Assembly: GCA_905221605.1 (NCBI GenBank) | Contig: CAJNDS010002690.1 | Span: forward strand, 1,105,491-1,169,490 | Origin: Symbiodinium natans | Lineage: Eukaryota > Sar > Dinophyceae > Suessiales > Symbiodiniaceae | Direction of reading: 5' to 3' | Length of the DNA stretch: 64,000 nucleotides | Part shown: positions 49,870-60,334 of the stretch, one piece after another | Numbering within the stretch: position 1 is the first letter of the stretch | Layout of the letters: every line of letters starts with the position of its first letter | Notes under the pieces: generated by a model | What the model was told of the DNA's origin: nothing | Database searches by the model: none | The model's input: the letters and a program-made list of their open reading frames with translations, nothing else | Translations under genes and position numbers: made by a program

Positions 49870-50130
49870 CTAAGCTGGCGGAAGTTGCAAGACTTCCCGA
49901 CAGACAATATTAAGAATATAAATGGAAATGTCCATGGCCGCACCTTGAACATCAGAAGCCTCCAGAAGCACGTGGAGTCGGATGCTCGAGCCAACGCGAG
50001 ATAAGGCCACGTAGAGCTGGCCATGAGCGAAGACGGGGTTCAGCAAGAAGAGACCAACACCTAAGCACATTCGAAGATAGGACATCGTTCAGCAAGCACG
50101 CGCAAGAAGAACATGCCGCTGGTACAAAGA
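49870..50130 (-). pseudogene. Helitron/PIF1-type helicase, C-terminal remnant
   Basis: Read leftward: IFEC, then (after a one-base shift) LGVGLFLLNPVFAHGQLYVA, LSRVGSSIRLHVLL and ...NIVCREVL to a stop at 49870. The VF-HGQLYVALSRV-x-S segment and the final N-x-V-x-x-EVL are signatures of the last motif of PIF1-like helicases encoded by Helitron rolling-circle transposons. The helicase core and Rep domain are absent, and the shift near 50060 shows decay. Helitron 3' ends (a hairpin and CTRR) were not found. Confidence 0.68.
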
Positions 50131-50261
50131 AAGGCATCGAGATTCTGAGGCGCCGGCATTGCAAAATCTGGCCCTGTCATGCTAGGAAGTGTTGCGGCTC
50201 CTGCCACAGCTCAGTACAAGCCCTGTGCAGCCTGGTCTCGGGCCGTCGCATTCCTCTTGTC

Positions 50262-51132
50262 ATGGCTTGTTTGATTTTCGATCTGAAAATTGAGTCTGCC
50301 CTCAAGTTTGGCCGCTGGCTCTGGGGAGTTCATGAGGACTCCCTGGCAGTCCTCACTGAGTCATATAACTCCTGGGCACGGATGCTCCTAGGTTCTAGCA
50401 GGTGGCGCTCGGCAGAGGTGTGTCGAGGTGAACTTGGCTGGGAGTTCTGCGCCCCTGCCAGGGTCGCCCTGGAAGTTGCAGCCGTGCGGCACGCTCTGTG
50501 GCTACAGAATGGTGAGTCCCTGGCGGGCCTTTGCTTCGCCCAGGCACATCTTCTGCAGTCTAACAATTGGGCAAAAGCCTCGCTGCAGCTTCTGAAAAAA
50601 ATGGTCTGTCTTAGACTGGCCTGTTTGGGCATCCTGCCGCCGTGCACATCCCACCTATCAGCTGTATGTGCGCGAAACGGTGCAGTACTCTTCCACCCTG
50701 GCTTGGAAGGCAGCTGTTGCAAAGCATACTTTGCCTTTGTGCTATCTGGTCCTTTCTGATGCCCCTTCTTCGCAGTTACGCGCTGCCTTCAAACTGAACG
50801 TGACGTGGGCGAGCCTCCTCGGGCACAGAGACCTCTTGCTGTTGCGCTGCGGGTTCATTCGTCTAGGACACATCGATCATCGGCCATCCAGGGCTGCCAT
50901 CTTGCGGTGTATTTTCTGTGACAGGCGTTATTCGAGCATCCCTTCGCACGTTGTCTGCCGGTGCAGTCACTTTGAAACATGTAGGCGCCCCTGCATGCCA
51001 TGCGACAGCTTGAGCATACTCAATGTACAGCCGGGGGCTCCGCTATTTGAGCAAGTCGTTGTGCTTGCCAGCTGTATCTGCTCCGAAGCTCGCCAATTTT
51101 GGCGCCTTCACGGCTACAGCTCAGAGTCGTAG
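50262..51132 (+). pseudogene. non-LTR reverse transcriptase C-terminal fragment, frameshifted
   Basis: The first frame (50262 to about 50660) includes WARMLLGSSRWRSAEVCRGE and RVALEVAAVRHALWLQ. The second (about 50655-51132) includes ETVQYSSTLAWKAAVAKHTL and a CCHC-like cluster CIFC...HVVCRCSHF. The two are continuous if one base shifts near 50655. The layout resembles the C-terminal part of LINE-type proteins common in dinoflagellates, ending in a zinc knuckle. No catalytic YxDD block remains. It lies head-to-head with the Helitron remnant. Confidence 0.55.
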
Positions 51133-51309
51133 GCTCGTTGGGCAAAGCGCATGTGCTCACTGAATAGGCAGGGTTCTCGGTGGCATGTCTGCGCTGCTGC
51201 GGCAGTGGCTGATGGCTTTTCCGAGGGCTGGGGCATCTGCCGGGATGATCAGTGACCACATGGATGAGTTGTAGGCTGAGCATATATCCTGCCCTGGACT
51301 GACACGCAT

Positions 51310-51350
51310 GTGTCTACCTACCAACCAACCAACCAACCAACCTGTGCACG
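51310..51350. repeat. ACCAACC short tandem
   Basis: CTACCAACCAACCAACCAAC is a small CCAA microsatellite after the reverse-transcriptase fragment; 51135-51690 otherwise shows no firm gene. Confidence 0.6.
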
Positions 51351-51689
51351 GATGATAATCATAATCCAGGCTAGCCGCACGGGAAATTACCGCCGCACGA
51401 ATTTGACTGGGAGCTCAAAAGGATTCATTAGGATCTGTGGGCAAAAAAGTTCGCTGTCCGGCACAGCGGCCACTCAGCAAAGCACGTCGATGACGTGCGG
51501 GTTTAGGGTTTGGGGTGAAAGGTCAGATGGTCCCTGGATGACTCGTGTCCAGCGTCGACATTGCATACCGCCAAGTGGAAGTGAACGTGCGAATATGGTG
51601 ATTCTATTGTTGTTGATGTGGGATCGTGAGGCCGAACCCCCTTCAATAATTGACGGACGGCGATATTCATCTCAATTATCCTATATCAA

Positions 51690-53235
51690 GAGATTTCCTT
51701 GAAGGTGAAGGGGCCCCCATATCATCATTATTATATTGAAATTTTAAATCGAATGAGCCCGAAAATTCCGATAATTGTCAGATCCGGGAAATTCCCAAGA
51801 TTCCTAGGATTGTTAGATAATAAGCCTAAAAATTCCCGCAATTTTCCGGATCCTCCTGCAAGGCCCTCGCAAGCAGCCAAATTGATCGGAAGGCAATCGA
51901 CAAGGCGGCCGCAGAGCGAAAATAAGATCGAGCCCGTAACCATTTATGAATAATATGAAATGAATATATGAATATATTAAATATAAGAGGAAGAAAAACA
52001 AAAAACTTAAATATCGTAGAATTCATGAATCTTTCTTCCTTATATTTTCGTTTTTTTTATGTGATACGAGACCCAAATATATCATAAATCGATGATGATA
52101 GAGATCTATATTCCCAAAAATATCAATTAAATATGAATCCTCCAGAGATAAGAAGCTCATAAATTTGATCAAAGACTTGAGCAGTGGTGCAAGCGGCATC
52201 TGCGCCCAAAAGCACCAATTAGAAGATATATAGACGAGCTTATGCCTCGGAGATATCAGACGAATTATATTAGAACCTCCTTGCAGACAAGATCGCATTG
52301 TTCCTCGTAATCTCAAGGGAAAAGACCCGCCACCACCCCGAATTATGAGATTACGAGGAACAAAACCAGAAGAGAGACACAAAGGAAATTCATCCATCTA
52401 ATCCCCTATCACAAAGTGTAGCTACTCACAGAAACACAAATTCAGTGGGGCGTGGGCAATAACTATGGCGGCAATGATGGCGTCAACAACATAGATATAT
52501 CTTTGCCATCTTTGCCATCGCTTCAATCTTCCTCCATTCTATCCGACACAAGAATTGGTCAATAGAATCAAATCCAGCCAGATGATCAAATACGATCATT
52601 CGGAGATTATAGCGATTAAAATAAAGAAAAAAGATTTCTATAATTTCGCAATGGGCGAAGAGAGATTTTATGTTCGTCCCCATGCCAAAAGAATTATTCA
52701 ATCAATATCTCAGATGATCAGAAAGCACCATCCATATGAATCCTCAGATTCTCTTCCATGCATTCAAATGCCCGCACCCCATCACCCCCCCGAATTAGAA
52801 AAGAATTTAGAAATTCGTGTCACAATCAAAAACAAATTTATATAATCTTTAAATAATATAATATATATATCATTATCCAAATAATTATATAGAGAAAAAT
52901 CCAAAATATATATATATATATAATATCGCCTTGAACGAAAGATCAAAATCAATAAAATAGAAATTCATATCATATTTCCATCATATTATATATTAATTTA
53001 ATATCTATTATATATTATCCAAAAAAAATTTACAAATTATATGAATATTCGAATATTCTCTTCTAATTCCTTTCGAATTATGAGGAATAATCGAATCCAA
53101 AGATTATCTTAATCCTCATCAAACCATTAAAAAAACAACATCCCAATATGAAAATTCATATATCAATCTAAATACCAAAATAGAAACCTTCTGAAATGAA
53201 AGATACCCTGTCCAATAACTATATATATATATATC
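51690..53235. other. AT-rich block with relics of the RLE retrotransposon 3' region
   Basis: GTGCAAGCGGCATCTGCGCC and AAAAGCACCAATTA at 52183-52222 match 40498-40535. 51755-51860 resembles 40230-40360. A palindromic pair GTTCCTCGTAATCTCA (52291) and TGAGATTACGAGGAAC (52345) surrounds a CCACCACCCC motif also present at 40658. Frames here, including 124 codons on the minus strand, are not supported. Confidence 0.55.
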
Positions 53236-53345
53236 TCATTAGATAACAATCAGAATACGAGATATGATTCGCAAGTAAATGAGACCCAAAATCTCTTGAG
53301 TTTTACGATCAATCACCTAATGAAGAGATTCGTATTTTCGAGCCG
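53236..53345 (-). pseudogene. AT-shifted relic of the retrotransposon's coding 3' end
   Basis: AATACGAGATATGATTCGCA and CTTGAGTTTTACGATCAATC align with AATACGAGACATGAGTCGTA and GTTGAGTTTTACGATCAACC at 40971-41030 in the intact element. Most differences in this stretch replace C/G with T/A. Only about 110 bp are recognisable. Confidence 0.7.
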
Positions 53346-53866
53346 TCTCCATGTCAACAAATGATGTCGGAAATGTGCGTATATTTCATGCATCATCGAA
53401 ATAATACGAATTCTGGATACGGAAAAAATCAGATCATCCCGAGAACAAAATCTCCATCCTAAGTGATACTTGATATCTAAAGGACGGTACATATTCTCAA
53501 AATAAGAACATGGTTGGTGATGATCGTATAACACCTCAGCAAACATGAACCATGCACAGGCAACACTCCCCGCTTCACCGACAGAAGCAAAAGGAGACGC
53601 GCGTGTTGTTGATTATCGTGGCAACTTTTTTCGCTGGTGCATTAACAAATGCCGGGAAAACGTATCAGGGTAGCCGCGACAATATCCTCAGAGCAAGACA
53701 GCGCAAGCAACCCTATTCCTTCACATCCCCTGAACCCAAAAAACCCCAAACCGACAACCCTAAACCCCAAACTAAACCCCTATTCCTTCTAATCCATGAA
53801 TCCCTAGCCGTCCTCGGCCCTCCTGCAACCCTTTACCAGTAGACTCCGGGGTGGTTTCGGGTTTAG

Positions 53867-53982
53867 GCCATGACAAGCTGTGGTTTGGGGCCGATTTCTA
53901 CCTTTTGTGCGCCTTTGAGCATTTCGGTGCTTCTCGGAGCTTTTTGGCGTTCTTGCTTGTGGTGCTGCGGCACGAGAGGAGG
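53867..53982 (+). CDS. candidate exon
   Basis: After GGGTTTAG the frame reads KLWFGADFYLLCAFEHFGAS and continues RSFLAFLLVVLRHERR to G|GTGCAAA. The hydrophobic part LAFLLVVL could be membrane-inserted. TTTCGGG left, CCCTAAG/CCCTAAA right. Confidence 0.4.
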
Positions 53983-54018
53983 GTGCAAAACCCTAAGCCC
54001 TAAACCCTAAACCCCCAG

Positions 54019-54120
54019 AAAAAGTCCGGAAATCACACGCCGAGCCACCGAAACATTAGGAGGCCGAGCCCAGAAGCCACGGCATTTCCGAAGGTCCCAA
54101 CCAGCCTTTGGGCTAAACGG
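54019..54120 (+). CDS. candidate exon, basic
   Basis: CCCTAAA and an ACCCCCAG acceptor left, TTTAGGG right. The frame (phase 0) KKSGNHTPSHR... then NIRRPSPEATAFPKVPTSLW ends CGG|GTTTAGG. Family not recognised. Confidence 0.5.
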
Positions 54121-54433
54121 GTTTAGGGTTTAGGGTTTCGGGAGGGGCTTGAAGAACAAAGTTTTGGGGTTTGGAGTTCAGGGGCTTAGGTTTTTTGGGG
54201 GGGGTGTTGGGGTTTAGGGATAAGGGTTTGGCGCGTAGGGATTCAGAGGTTTTTAGCCGCGCTGAGTCTGGTGGTCTGATGTGGCAGCACAAGTGGTATA
54301 CCCCAAGCCCTACACCCTAAACCCTAGACCCTGAATATTTAGAGCTTCACTAGCCTGGTTGCATGAAGGAGCCTAGTTGCCCTAAATCCTAAACCCTCAA
54401 CCCTAAGCCCTAAACCCTAAACCCTAAACCCAG

Positions 54434-54508
54434 GACACCATGGCATTCGAGAGACAGGGCCGGACGCTTCAGCTGATCCCAGCCTTTGGAGGACGCCAGG
54501 GAGCCTGA
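54434..54508 (+). CDS. candidate exon
   Basis: CCCTAAA and AACCCAG left. DTMAFERQGRTLQLIPAFGG continues RQGA to TGA 54506-54508; TTTAGGG follows at 54534. Terminal exon, or an exon spliced at CGCCAG|G. Family not recognised. Confidence 0.47.
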   Translation, partial: DTMAFERQGRTLQLIPAFGGRQGA

Positions 54509-54776
54509 ATCATGAACGTGATGCGCTTTTGGGGTTTAGGGTTTAGGGTTTGGGGTTTAGGGTTTAGGGTAGATTTTCAGGGGGCCCCCATCTCTTTCAC
54601 TCTGAGGTTTAGTGTTTCTTAGGGGCTGAATACCCTCGACCAAACAAGGTCCACCTTTTATTTGTAATAGGATTAAATATAACCAACAAGGTGAAAGGTT
54701 AACTACCCAGCCCTTAAGGTTTTCAAGGAGAGTTGGGAGTTGGGAGTCGCTGTCGGTTTTTGTGTTCGCGGCTGAG

Positions 54777-54855
54777 GTTTGGGGGTTTGGGGTTTAGGGT
54801 TTAGGGTTTAGGGTTTAGGGTTTAGGGTTTAGGGTTTAGGGTTTAGGGTTTAGGG
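54777..54855. repeat. TTTAGGG array
   Basis: About ten units directly left of the next candidate exon; another seven lie at 54932-54985. Confidence 0.9.
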
Positions 54856-54922
54856 TTGAAGATGCAAAAGAGCTGCTGGCAGTGGCAGGGCCACCAATGT
54901 TGGCACTGCTCGCCACCTGCAG
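54856..54922 (+). CDS. candidate exon
   Basis: The frame reads EDAKELLAVAGPPMLALLAT then C and CAG|GTTGAG donor. TTTAGGG on both sides. Family not recognised. Confidence 0.45.
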
Positions 54923-55196
54923 GTTGAGCATGGTTAGGGTTTAGGGTTTAGGGTTTAGGGTTTAGGGTTTAGGGTTTAGGGTTTTGGGTTTAGGTTGGGG
55001 GCACGGAGGCGCAGCTGAAAAACGGGGTTTCGGTAAATTGAGAAGCTGGCCTCCCAAAGGTTGGATTACCACGCTTAAACTCAGCTTGTCAGCTGTTTAG
55101 ACCAATAACTTGGAAAATTCAGAATGATACCACACACAATTTCTATTTATTTTGTCTTGAGGGTTGGGGGTTTTGGGGTTTTGGGTTTAGGGGTTG

Positions 55197-55270
55197 AAAA
55201 ACCCTAAACCCTAAACCCTAAACCCTAAACCCTAAACCCTAAACCCTAAACCCTAAACCCTAAACCCTAA
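55197..55270. repeat. CCCTAAA array meeting TTTAGGG head-on
   Basis: About ten CCCTAAA units run straight into GGGTTTAGGG at 55270, a compact inverted telomere-type junction. Confidence 0.85.
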
Positions 55271-55347
55271 AGGGTTTAGGGTTTAGAGTTCAGGGTTTAT
55301 GTAGGATTTCGAGAGTCCATCTTCAGGTTCTGCTGCTCTTAGGGAGG

Positions 55348-55506
55348 TACTTGGAGGTTCATGGTACTTACTTACGAACCAATTATAACTGTACTTATAC
55401 CCCCACTTATAAGACCCCTAAAGGGCCTTATAGGGGTTCTCCCTATTATAAGTAGGGTTATAAGCCCAATTCTAAGTGGTTCTTACGTCCCATGAACCTC
55501 CAAGTA
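55348..55506. mobile_element. MITE family ACTTGGAGGTTCATGGTACT, copy 5 (uninterrupted)
   Basis: TACTTGGAGGTTCATGGTAC, GAACCAATTATAACTGTACT at the left and TCCCATGAACCTCCAAGTA at the right. Centre AAGGGCCTTATAGGGG. Clean copy, like 15491. Confidence 0.82.
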
Positions 55507-55901
55507 TTCTCTGGGGTCTTTAGGTTTTTGGACTTGAGTTATATATCATAGACTGCAATTTGCTTAAGATACTTCACAACCCCCCCCCCCACCACCCCCA
55601 AAAAAAAACAAGCATTCTTCCTTATAGGGACCGGGAAATATAGGGGTTGTTATCTTGTATTCTTTCTTTTCTTTCTTTTTTTGGGCGGGGGGGTTCTTAC
55701 AAGCAAACAGTAGTAGATACTTAGGGGTTTGTAGGGTTTGGCTCAATGGAATCAGATTCTTCTCCTGCCACAAACCCTGAACCAAGCTCCCAAACCCCAA
55801 ACTTTAAAGCCTGATATTCCCTGAGACCCCCAGAACCCTGAAGCCCGAGGCGTAATCTGCGTCGATCCTGTTCCTCTTTTGCCCTTCTTCTTGTTTAACT
55901 G
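55507..55901. other. stretch with poly-C/poly-A, no firm gene
   Basis: A poly-C run at 55577, TTCTTTC repeats at 55665 and a GGGCGGGG tract at 55683. Minus-strand frames depend on these tracts. Confidence 0.45.
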
Positions 55902-56066
55902 ATGCCCTGGCACCGGGAAACCAGTTCTGAGTATGTCAGAAAGGTCCCCAAACATGTTGCATTAAGAGGCAACGAAAGTAACCCCAAGTCACCCCGAAAA
56001 GGCGCTCCAAACCCCGCCCGTGTCCAAAAAAAGCAGAGAGGAGGCTCCAATAGCAAAGCGGCACCA
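55902..56066 (+). CDS. Lys/Pro/Ser-rich basic protein, exon 1 candidate
   Basis: ATG at 55902 opens a frame with HRETSSEYVRKVPKHVALRG, NPKSPRKGAPNPARVQKKQR and SNSKAAPKP before running into CCCTAAA. Basic and low-complexity, like linker-histone tails or the basic nuclear proteins that replace histones in dinoflagellates, but no diagnostic motif is present. The next two islands have the same character. Confidence 0.45.
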
Positions 56067-56098
56067 AAACCAAACCCTAAACCCTAAACCCTGAAAAG

Positions 56099-56255
56099 AC
56101 CGACCCAACGAAGGTGTCCACGAAACAAGCACCAGACAAACCCAAGTTCGCCCCCTCAAAAAAGGCCTCCCAAAAGCCCAGTGTGTTCAGCAAGAAGCCG
56201 GTCAAACCCGAATTTCGCACACCACCCTTTTCCAGAAACCATACGCCTAAAACTT
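56099..56255 (+). CDS. Lys/Pro/Ser-rich basic protein, exon 2 candidate
   Basis: After CTGAAAAG the frame reads DPTKVSTKQAPDKPKFAPSK, then KASQKPSVFSKKPVKPEFRT and PPFSRNHTPKT. CCCTAAA units on both sides. Spaced KP/SK motifs suggest a DNA-binding or heavily modified tail. Confidence 0.5.
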
Positions 56256-56360
56256 CAACCCTAAACCCTAAACCCTAAACCCTAGACCCTAGACCCTAGA
56301 CCCTAAACCCTGGCCCCCCCCCCCCCTCCCCTGGAGTGCCAGCAGCTCTGGACGGCTTAG

Positions 56361-56428
56361 CCCCAAAAGGCGGCCCGCGCCCAAAAGGGCACAAAGGTGG
56401 AGACCGTAGAGGGCAATGCCTTGGTGGG
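56361..56428 (+). CDS. Lys-rich protein, exon 3 candidate
   Basis: A GGACGGCTTAG acceptor, then KAARAQKGTKVETVEGNALV to G|GTTTAGGG. CCCTAAA (56258-56308) and a poly-C tract lie left. Probably the same gene as 55902 and 56099. Confidence 0.45.
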
Positions 56429-56561
56429 GTTTAGGGTTTAGGGTTTAGGGTTTAGGGTTTAGGGTTTCGGGTTTAGGGCTTACATAGGATTTAGGGTGTA
56501 AGTAAGGGTTAAGGCTTGAAGTTTGGCGGAGGGCTTAAGGGGTTGAGAAGTTTACACCGAT

Positions 56562-56613
56562 CCTGAGACCTCTCAACCTGAAAGCCGAAAGAGTCCCGAC
56601 TCTAGCGTGCATT
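56562..56613 (+). CDS. candidate short exon
   Basis: The frame reads PETSQPESRKSPDSSVH between TTTAGGG-type sequence on both sides. Ser/Pro-rich, in keeping with the Lys/Pro/Ser-rich exons just upstream. Confidence 0.35.
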
Positions 56614-57150
56614 GTAGGGTTTAGGGTTTAGGGTTTAGGGTTTAGGGTTTAGGGTTTAGGGTTTAAGGTTTAGGGTTTAGGGTTTAGGGGGCTTGGGGTG
56701 TATAGGGTTGGTGTTAAGGTTTAGGGTGTAAAGCTTAGGGTCTATAGACATGGGACAGTGTTCATGTCAGGAGTTTTTGGGCGAACGTTTTGGGCTGGTG
56801 TGGGTGGAAAGGCGTGGGCTGTTTTGGCCGGGCTTCGGTTTTTGCTTTGTGGGGGCGACTGTGGGAGGTTTGGGGTGCCTCTAGTGGCTGCTTGTGGAGG
56901 TTTAGGGTTCAGGGTAAGGGTTTAGGGTTTAGGGTTTAGGGTTTAGGGTTTAGGGTTTAGGGTTTAGGGTTTAGGGTTTAGGGTTTAGGGTTTAGGGTTT
57001 AGGGTTTAGGGTTTAGGGTTTAGGGTTTAGGGTTTAGGGTGTAGGGTTCAGGGTTTAGGGTTTAGGTGAAACGGTTTTGGGTTTAGGGTTTAGGGTTTCG
57101 GGTTTAGGTTTAGGGTTTAGGGTTCAGGGTTTAGGGTTTTGGGTTTAGAG
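56614..57150. repeat. TTTAGGG arrays
   Basis: Units at 56614-56690 and a long run of about twenty at 56920-57062, then variants to 57150. The interval 56740-56890 is unique G/T-rich sequence without a frame. Confidence 0.88.
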
Positions 57151-57164
57151 AAACTGTATAGGTT

Positions 57165-57535
57165 TTGGGTCCCAACAACGTGTTGACCGAAAGTTTTGAC
57201 CGAAACGGTTTGACCGACACGTTTTGGCCGGAAGTTTTGACCGAGTTTTTTTTTGGGAGCCACTCTTTGGTTTCTGGTGGCCTTTTGGGGCCTGTTGGGG
57301 CCTCCTGATGCTTTTTGGGGCTTCCTGCAGCGGCCTCCTGGGTGCCTTTGGAGCCTTGGGCTTTTTGGGCCCTGTGGCCTTTTTGGGGCCTCCTGAGGCC
57401 TTTTGGGGCTTTTTGGAGCCTCGAGTTCCTTGGAACCACCTTATTGTTTCTGGTGGGCTTTTGGGCCTTCTGGCGCCTTTTGGGGCCTCCTGCTGGGGCT
57501 TTCTGGGGAATCTCTTTGGGCCTTTTGCTCTGCCA
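57165..57535. repeat. GACCGAAA and TTTTGGGGCCTCCTG minisatellites
   Basis: TTTTGACCGAAAC-like units at 57180-57246, then diverged TTTTGGGGCCTCCTG units (57280-57500). The minus frame through them is Lys/Pro-rich (QKAPAGGPKRRQKAQ) and the plus frame Trp/Phe/Gly-rich. Possible decayed coding repeat related to the Lys-rich gene upstream, but unsupported. Confidence 0.6.
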
Positions 57536-57599
57536 TGACAATGCGAATATCAGTGAGAGCCGGTTTTGAACAATTGAGGCACGCAAATCCGGTACGAGC

Positions 57600-59620
57600 A
57601 AAGTGGGTCGAGAGCAACTGGACTAAAGTTTGACTGTCACTATTTGCGTGTGCCTCCGTCCGACTGTCCGTGGCCATGCATGAAGCAGAAAGAGCCAAGA
57701 GAGGACTCTAACACACGCAAGCACTCCACGGTCGTCTCTTCTGCATAGCAGTCGGACGGCACCTGCGTCACGCCCAAGGAACCAAAGCGGTGTTGCAGCA
57801 TGCCCAAGACCCACAATGTCCGCCTAGATAGAAAGAAAGACGCGCGCACAAGAGCAAATAGGCGCGCGGAAGCCTCTAGGCCTGGCGGCGGCAGCTCTGG
57901 AACGGAGCGCAGCCTTTTCGCAATTCATGCAACTCTAGAAATTCTGAAGAGCATCACCCAGCCCCCACAGCCCAACCAACCTACTCGAAAACGGAACTGA
58001 GACCGCAACAACGACTCTGGAACACCGGTCGAACTTCTGAGGTCGCATCTGAAACAAATGAGTTGAAGATGAAGCGACAGCACGCGTAAATGTCCAGGCC
58101 ACGCAAGACATAGAAATAAGATACAGTTTCGCTTCTCAAAGCACTAGATGCATATGCAAGTCGCACTGCAACGAACCAGCCTGACGAAACTACCGACGCC
58201 AGTAACGACAAGCGAATAAAAAATGCGTCGTAAGTCAAAAGGCACGAACACAACCACGCCAGCACATTTCTTGCTTCTGTCTCCTGCAGGCCAAGACTTC
58301 GCTTGTCCACCGTCCCACAAGAACTAAATCTAGAGACCAGCTTTGACGCAAGGCACACGCACACCGGGCCACATGTGCGCGCACCTAAACACCTACACAG
58401 CTGCATTCCATGTCCTTCCGAGACATGAACCACAGCCGCGTCGCTGTGCGGCATACCTAGCAACGCTCAATTCCCACTCCAAACAACAATGTCAACTACG
58501 TTTCAGCCGGCCTTGTGTTGTTCCTCGGTGTCAGCACTGCGCCTGTGTTGACACAGCTTTTTCAAAGCCATCAATGACAAACATGGTCATTTCCCCAACT
58601 CCGCCAAGCTGCATCGCAGCACTATGCACTGTGCGACTGAGGTACGCCAAGAACTCTTCGGGCTCCCAGAACAAGACGACAGAGAACATATGCCACTCCA
58701 GTCATGGTCTCCGCAACAGATCTGAGAGAAACACCTTACTGTGGCACAGGACGAAGCGGCGCCGAGCCTGAACCACGGGTACGCAACCCACCAAATCGGG
58801 CAGACTTGAAGCGTATAAGGGCTTCACTCGACTCGTGCCACGCTTGAAAAAGCTTCAGCAAGCGTCGCAGCACAGATATTGGGGCCTCCGACTACATGCA
58901 ACGTGCAACGTGTGCAAGAAATCAGGAAATCATGGAATCGCAACTGACTCGCGAGCCTTGCGGCAGCGGAGCCCCAACCAGCATGCGTGCGCGACCTGAA
59001 ACCACGACAACAGCAGCACGAATTCAACGTCACAAAAATGCCGCGTCCACGACAACCCTCGTGCTCACAACCTAGCATGGGTGGACACTCTCATTTTGGC
59101 TGCAAAAGTCTTCAGTAAGTCGCGGGGGGGGGGGGGGGGGGGGGGGAGCCGCCTGGCCCCCCCCCCCTCCCCCAGTTCTGCAGATATATTCCGCCAGTGT
59201 TCGCCGCTGGGCAAGTAGAAACATGGAACACCACACATTCACCTCCCCAAGATGGTCCCCGCCATCTAAACATCAATGCCAGAAAGTAAAACAGCGCAGC
59301 CAGCTAAGCCACCCGTCACTCGATGGCACCACGAGTGTTCTTGGCCTACCAACATATGAAAACAATCAATGCGAGGACACCAAGCCGACGGCAACACGCG
59401 CTGCAGATAACGCAATATGTAAGCAAGCAACCGTCAGGGAGCCACGCGCTTGAAGAACCTCGTTCTGTGTTAACGAAGGAAGACAGGCACCATCATACAC
59501 CCGAGCACACATCGCACCGATCCGGTTCACCATGCTCCGAGTCCTACACAGCCCGATTAAGGATCGTGTTGCCAAGACTCTTTCTGGTCCACTCTTGGCC
59601 GTAACAAGGGCCTCTGGGGG
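57600..59620. other. 2-kb unexplained block without telomere units
   Basis: Balanced composition, none of the arrays or MITEs seen elsewhere. Longest frames are 160 codons minus (57981-58463, Cys/Ser-rich, RFSSCGTVDKRSLGLQETEA) and 142 codons plus (58343-58771). Neither has family motifs, and they overlap. Perhaps a transposon body, a non-coding RNA gene or an old LTR. I could not assign it. Confidence 0.4.
59124..59175. repeat. poly-G run facing poly-C run
   Basis: About 24 G (59124-59147) are followed within 11 bp by about 14 C interrupted by T: a strong GC hairpin. Another poly-G lies at 59617. Confidence 0.8.
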
Positions 59621-59948
59621 GGGGGGGGGGTTAAGTAAATCAAAAATTTTGCAGGGTTTAGGGCTTAGGGTTTAAGGTTTAGGGTTCAGTATGAAGGTAA
59701 TTGGGGCTGATGACAAGGCCGCTCTCTCAGGGGTGATTGTACGTTCTGCTTACTGAAACGCTCTCAACCCCCCCCTCCCCCCCGACCCCCCCCCGCCCCG
59801 ACCCTTCCCGAAACCGAGGGTTTAGGGTTTAGGGCTTAGGGCTAAAGCCTAACCACCCAAACATCCCCCTTCAGCCCTATAGTGGAGAATCGAAGCAAGA
59901 CCACCGTTCTGGCCGGCTGCCGAAATCAATTAGAGGGCTGAACTTCAG

Positions 59949-60029
59949 GAGCGTCGGGAATTCCACCGCTCCCACTGTAAAGCCTCAGCTGCTCGAACAC
60001 CGAGGGCTTGCAGGGCTTGCCAATGCTCG
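59949..60029 (+). CDS. candidate exon, Cys/Arg-rich
   Basis: After GAACTTCAG the frame reads EFHRSHCKASAARTPRACRA and CQC before CTTTAGGG. H-x-x-x-C and C-x-x-C spacing hint at metal binding. TTTAGGG right. Family not recognised. Confidence 0.4.
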
Positions 60030-60159
60030 CTTTAGGGTTTAGGGTTTAGGGTTGAGGGTTTAGGGTTGAGGGTTGAGGGTTGAGGGTTTAGGGTTTAGGG
60101 TTTAGGGTTTAGGACACCCTTACACCTGAACCCTAACCCTAAATAAACCCTAAAACCCG

Positions 60160-60216
60160 AATGATGTGGTTGACGTTCCAGGCAACACGCCAGAAGCCCC
60201 TGTACCGACATCTGCA
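60160..60216 (+). CDS. candidate exon
   Basis: CCCTAAA left, TTAGGG right. The frame reads NDVVDVPGNTPEAPVPTSA, then a possible donor (CA|GTAACC). Pro/Val-rich. Family not recognised. Confidence 0.42.
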
Positions 60217-60334
60217 GTAACCGCTTGGGGCTTAGGGTTTACTAGACCCATAATTAGCCTGGGAATCCAAAGGGTGCCGCTTGTGGATTAAAGGGGCTTA
60301 TAAGAGAACCTTTACCCTAAAAAAAAAGAGAATA

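Noticed and set aside
57131-57601. 156-codon Lys/Pro-rich protein on the minus strand
   Set aside because: It follows 15-bp TTTTGGGGCCTCCTG minisatellite units, and its end is array-derived; a coding ancestry is possible but unsupported.
57981-58463. 160-codon minus-strand gene in the array-free block
   Set aside because: No motif, no start context, overlaps an equally open plus frame; listed only as part of an unexplained block.
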